Source: UBA11524 sp964542315 (GTDB taxonomy: Bacteria > Bacillota > Clostridia > Christensenellales > Aristaeellaceae). From it: DNA of 59,009 nt. The position numbers and the translations under genes are program-made. The stretch lies in contig CAZIUA010000007.1 in the NCBI GenBank assembly GCA_964542315.1, positions 1 to 59,009 of the forward strand, read 5' to 3'. Below the pieces are notes generated by a model. That model made no database searches and was not told where the DNA came from. It saw only the letters and a program-made list of their open reading frames with translations. Of this stretch, positions 56,382 through 59,009 are shown one piece after another (the first letter of the stretch is position 1; each line of letters starts with the position of its first letter).

Positions 56382-57128
56382 TCAGTGGGCATATTCGTCG
56401 GAGAGGATCACACTGCCCTCGAAGGACAGCGCATTGCCGTTGGCATCGACACCAGCGAGCACAAGGCGCACGCCCTGCATCGCCTGCATGGGCAAGCTGC
56501 CGCTGAAGAACTGCCCCGCGCCCTCCTGGATGACATTCGTGCCCCACCAGGAGGTGATGTCATCCGCCGAGAAACGGGATTCCTCTTCGTTGCCGTCGCT
56601 ATGCACATAGTACAGCGTCGCGCTTTGGGCGGTAAAGGGGACACCGGCGGTCTCGGCCACATCGAAGACATACACCCAGGCGGCGCCGTTGGCGAAATCC
56701 TCCGTGCGGCGGATATGCACCGGGTCTTCCTGGGGCGTCACGGTGACGAGCGCCTGCGCGGTGGATGCGCCGGCCGGCAGGAAGCAGACCACACCCAGCA
56801 CCACGCAGAGAATAATCACGCCCAGTGCCGCCAGGAGGGCGATGGGCTTCTTTCGGGGCGCAGGCTGGGGCTGGGGCTGTGCCGCCGGGGCGGATGCAGC
56901 CTCGTCGGCGGCAGGTTCAGGAGATCCGGCGGTGTCCGTATCCAGCGCAAGAAAGTCATAATCCATCAGCCGGGAGATCTGCTTGATGGTATCGACATCC
57001 GGGATGGCGCGGCCATTCTCCCAATGCGAGATCGTCGGGCGGGAGACATTGAGCGCCTTCGCCAGCTGCTCCTGGGTGATATTGCGCTGCTTCCGCACAG
57101 CATTGAGCTGTTCGGCGAAATTCGGCAT
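56382..57128 (-). CDS. Membrane-anchored XRE-type transcriptional regulator
   Basis: This is a 248-residue protein. A helix-turn-helix of the Cro/CI type occupies residues 5-60 (ITQEQLAKALNVSRPTISHW). A Pro/Ala/Gln linker (66-93) and one transmembrane helix (95-117) follow. An extracytoplasmic beta-rich domain (about 125-248) has no recognised family. DNA binding inside and a sensor domain outside suggest a one-component membrane regulator. Its promoter carries an inverted repeat (57151-57169) suited to autoregulation. GAGGAA precedes ATG 57128. Confidence 0.85.
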   Translation of the reverse strand: MPNFAEQLNAVRKQRNITQEQLAKALNVSRPTISHWENGRAIPDVDTIKQISRLMDYDFLALDTDTAGSPEPAADEAASAPAAQPQPQPAPRKKPIALLAALGVIILCVVLGVVCFLPAGASTAQALVTVTPQEDPVHIRRTEDFANGAAWVYVFDVAETAGVPFTAQSATLYYVHSDGNEEESRFSADDITSWWGTNVIQEGAGQFFSGSLPMQAMQGVRLVLAGVDANGNALSFEGSVILSDEYAH

Positions 57129-57150
57129 CGTACATTCCTCACTTTGTCTG

Positions 57151-57169
57151 AATGAATAACTATTTCATT
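57151..57169. promoter_or_regulatory. Inverted repeat at the XRE promoter, possible operator
   Basis: AATGAA and TTCATT are perfect inverted arms separated by 7 bases, overlapping and following the -10 of the XRE gene promoter. Confidence 0.5.
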
Positions 57170-57195
57170 ATAACAGAATTTACCCATTCAGGCAA
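57167..57195 (-). promoter_or_regulatory. Promoter of the XRE regulator
   Basis: On the minus strand: TTGCCT (57195-57190), a 17-bp spacer and a perfect TATAAT (57172-57167), about 40 bp before the start. Confidence 0.7.
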
Positions 57196-57282
57196 GCGAA
57201 CATCCTGTATTTGTATGCAGAAAAGAGATGGAGCGAGGTGCAGTACACGGGACAAATGGTGAAAAATGGGCGGACACTGCGC

Positions 57283-57317
57283 AAAAAACCGCATCCGGAC
57301 ATGTTATCCGGATGCGG
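57283..57317 (-). terminator. Terminator of rpoC
   Basis: CCGCATCCGGA pairs perfectly with TCCGGATGCGG around a 7-base loop. On the minus strand it is followed by TTTTTT. Confidence 0.9.
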
Positions 57318-57324
57318 TGGGGGA

Positions 57325-59009
57325 TCAATAGGCGTAATTCTCGTGGATCTCGATGCCCTTGTAGCGGCGCATGCCGGTACCGGCGGGGATCAGCTTGCCG
57401 AGGATGACGTTCTCCTTCAGGCCGATCAGCGGATCGACCTTGCCCTTGATGGCGGCCTCGGTCAGGACACGGTTGGTCTCCTGGAAGGATGCGGCGGACA
57501 GGAAGGAGTCGGTGGCCAGGGAAGCCTTGGTGATGCCCAGCAGCACGCGCTTGACGAACGCGGGACGCTTGCCTTCCATGAGGGCCTTCTGGTTGGCCTC
57601 CTCCAGGCGGCTGAGATCGACCAGGGAGCCGGGCAGCAGATCGGTATCGCCGTTGTCCTCCACGCGCACCTTGCGGAGCATCTGGCGGACGATGATCTCG
57701 ATATGCTTGTCGGCCACGGCAACGCCCTGGAGGCGGTAGACGGACAGAACTTCCTTGAGGAGGTAGTCCTGCACAGCCTTCGGGCCGAGGATGCGCAGCA
57801 GATCGTGCGGGTTGATGGAGCCCTCGATCAGCATGTCGCCCGCGTTGATCACATCGCCCTCCTGCACCTTCAGGCGGCTGCCATAGGTGATGGAGTAGCT
57901 CTTCTGCTCATACACGGGGGTGACGCTGTCCACGGTGATGATGACATCGGTATCGGTCTGGGTGAGGCTGACACGGCCGTGGAGCTCGCTCTTGATGTTG
58001 ATGCTCTTGTTGCTGGAGGGGACGAGGATGTCCTTCACCAGCAACTCGCCCTGATTCACCACGACGCCGTCGGACACGATCAGGGTGCCCATCTGGCTGA
58101 CGTAGGTGTGGGGGAGATTGTTCTCATCGTTGGGGATGAGGGTCAGCTCGCAACGGTTGCCCATGCGGTTGACCTTGACCATGCCGCTGAATTCAGCGCG
58201 GATGGTGTTGGTCTTGGAGGCACCGGGCGCGACGAAGGTCTTGTAGAGCAGATCGCCGGCTTCGACCGCAGCGCCGTCCTCGACGCAGGGGAGGATCAGC
58301 GTGGTCAGGTGATCGCGCTTCTCATAGGTGGGATCCTCAGCGGTGATGACCAGTTCGTTCTTGCCCTTGACCTGCTGGATGGAGACGCGGCCGCCGATAT
58401 CGGACAGCACGGCTTCACGCTTGGGCTTGCGGGCCTCGAACAGTTCCTCAACGCGGGGAAGACCCTGGGTGATATCCTCGCCAGACGCGATACCGCCGGT
58501 ATGGAAGGTACGCATGGTCAGCTGAGTGCCGGGCTCACCGATGGCCTGTGCGGCGATGATGCCGACGGCCTCGCCCACATCCACCTTGCCGCCGTGGGCC
58601 ATGTTCTGGCCGTAGCAGCGCGCGCAGACACCGTTTTCGGTGCGGCAGGTCAGCACGGAGCGGACATATGCCTTCTGGATGCCGGCGCCAACGATGGCCT
58701 TTGCCTTGTAGTAGTCGATCGGCTCGTTCAGGCGGACGATGACTTCGCCCGTGGTAGGATCCACGATATCCTCCGCCGCGGTACGGCCGCGCAGACGATC
58801 CTCCAGATCCTCGATGGTCTGCTTGCCGCTCATCAGGGCAGAGACCTGGATGCCGCGGACCTGGCTGCCACGGGACGCGAAGCAGTCTTCCTCGCGGACG
58901 ATGACTTCCTGGGAGATATCCACCAGACGGCGGGTCAGGTAGCCCGAGTCGGCGGTCTTCATAGCGGTATCGGACAGAGCCTTACGGGAGCCGTGGGAGG
59001 ACAGGAAGA
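57325..59009 (-). CDS. rpoC: RNA polymerase beta' subunit, C-terminal part (partial)
   Basis: The frame is open to the right edge, giving about 560 C-terminal residues of the beta' subunit; the N-terminal part, with the catalytic NADFDGD motif, is outside the window. The visible sequence begins in the bridge-helix/trigger-loop region (FLSSHGSRKALSDTAMKTADSG) and has the zinc-binding cysteines CRTENGVCARCYG. EPGTQLTMRTFHTGG (SI/jaw side) follows. The protein ends in GTGMRRYKGIEIHENYAY, a typical Firmicutes ending. A strong terminator follows the stop, so rpsL is not directly linked on this side. Confidence 0.97.
   Translation of the reverse strand, partial: FLSSHGSRKALSDTAMKTADSGYLTRRLVDISQEVIVREEDCFASRGSQVRGIQVSALMSGKQTIEDLEDRLRGRTAAEDIVDPTTGEVIVRLNEPIDYYKAKAIVGAGIQKAYVRSVLTCRTENGVCARCYGQNMAHGGKVDVGEAVGIIAAQAIGEPGTQLTMRTFHTGGIASGEDITQGLPRVEELFEARKPKREAVLSDIGGRVSIQQVKGKNELVITAEDPTYEKRDHLTTLILPCVEDGAAVEAGDLLYKTFVAPGASKTNTIRAEFSGMVKVNRMGNRCELTLIPNDENNLPHTYVSQMGTLIVSDGVVVNQGELLVKDILVPSSNKSINIKSELHGRVSLTQTDTDVIITVDSVTPVYEQKSYSITYGSRLKVQEGDVINAGDMLIEGSINPHDLLRILGPKAVQDYLLKEVLSVYRLQGVAVADKHIEIIVRQMLRKVRVEDNGDTDLLPGSLVDLSRLEEANQKALMEGKRPAFVKRVLLGITKASLATDSFLSAASFQETNRVLTEAAIKGKVDPLIGLKENVILGKLIPAGTGMRRYKGIEIHENYAY

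Noticed and set aside
55944..57155. Plus-strand open frame of about 400 codons
   Set aside because: Most of it is antisense to the XRE gene, whose helix-turn-helix and promoter are clear; the rest crosses structured non-coding DNA and has no ribosome site.
1..59009. tRNA, rRNA, insertion sequence transposase, integrase or phage genes
   Set aside because: None was recognised on either strand by motif reading, so the region looks chromosomal despite locally foreign-looking genes.

Overview
The window is a high-G+C, Gram-positive-type (Clostridia/Bacillota-like) chromosome fragment. It carries recJ, a long bifunctional rel, dtd, hemZ, zapA, mutS2, uvrB, a YitT protein, AgrA/LytTR and OmpR-type two-component systems, strong AGGAGG ribosome sites and many intrinsic terminators. 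A run of 100 N (30853-30952) shows it is a draft assembly. The density of secreted and membrane-tethered glycosidases suggests a gut or rumen plant-glycan degrader; genus and species cannot be set from the sequence alone.

Region 1 (1-11941, + strand) is a glycan locus: a LytTR response regulator and GHKL histidine kinase, then a secreted 1208-residue GH3 enzyme, a secreted Ig/InlB-repeat/CBM-like protein, a second GH3 anchored by membrane segments at both ends, and a membrane-anchored SGNH hydrolase. Region 2 (12070-22189, mostly - strand) is sugar metabolism: an AT-rich transglutaminase-like gene, a Gfo/Idh/MocA oxidoreductase with a sugar isomerase/epimerase, a YitT protein, a small secreted protein, and a GH2 glycosidase - GPH symporter - SDR oxidoreductase operon. 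Region 3 (22768-30579, + strand) repeats the theme of region 1: a membrane-anchored GH3, a second LytTR/GHKL pair, and a secreted GH3. Three of the four GH3 proteins have the two catalytic domains in reversed (permuted) order; the fourth has the usual order. The array of about 93-bp repeats that holds the assembly gap follows.

Region 4 (31122-52014, + strand) is core: a SurA/PrsA-like foldase; recJ-rel-dtd-MBL hydrolase-hemZ; cyclophilin; zapA-U32 peptidase-mutS2; an OmpR-type regulator and PhoR-like kinase separated by a leucine-rich-repeat gene with its own promoter; uvrB; a metallophosphoesterase and an inositol-monophosphatase-like gene. Region 5 (52075-59009, - strand) holds a second OmpR-type regulator/kinase operon with two downstream membrane proteins, two small genes, a membrane-anchored XRE regulator, a structured non-coding segment between 17-bp direct repeats, and the 3' part of rpoC running off the right end.

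The central inference is that the two AgrA/AgrC-like systems, each next to GH3 genes, regulate extracellular beta-glycoside cleavage. Imported sugars or glycosides would then be handled by the GPH/GH2/SDR and Gfo/epimerase modules. This is a hypothesis from gene neighbourhood; no regulator binding site linking the two was recognised.
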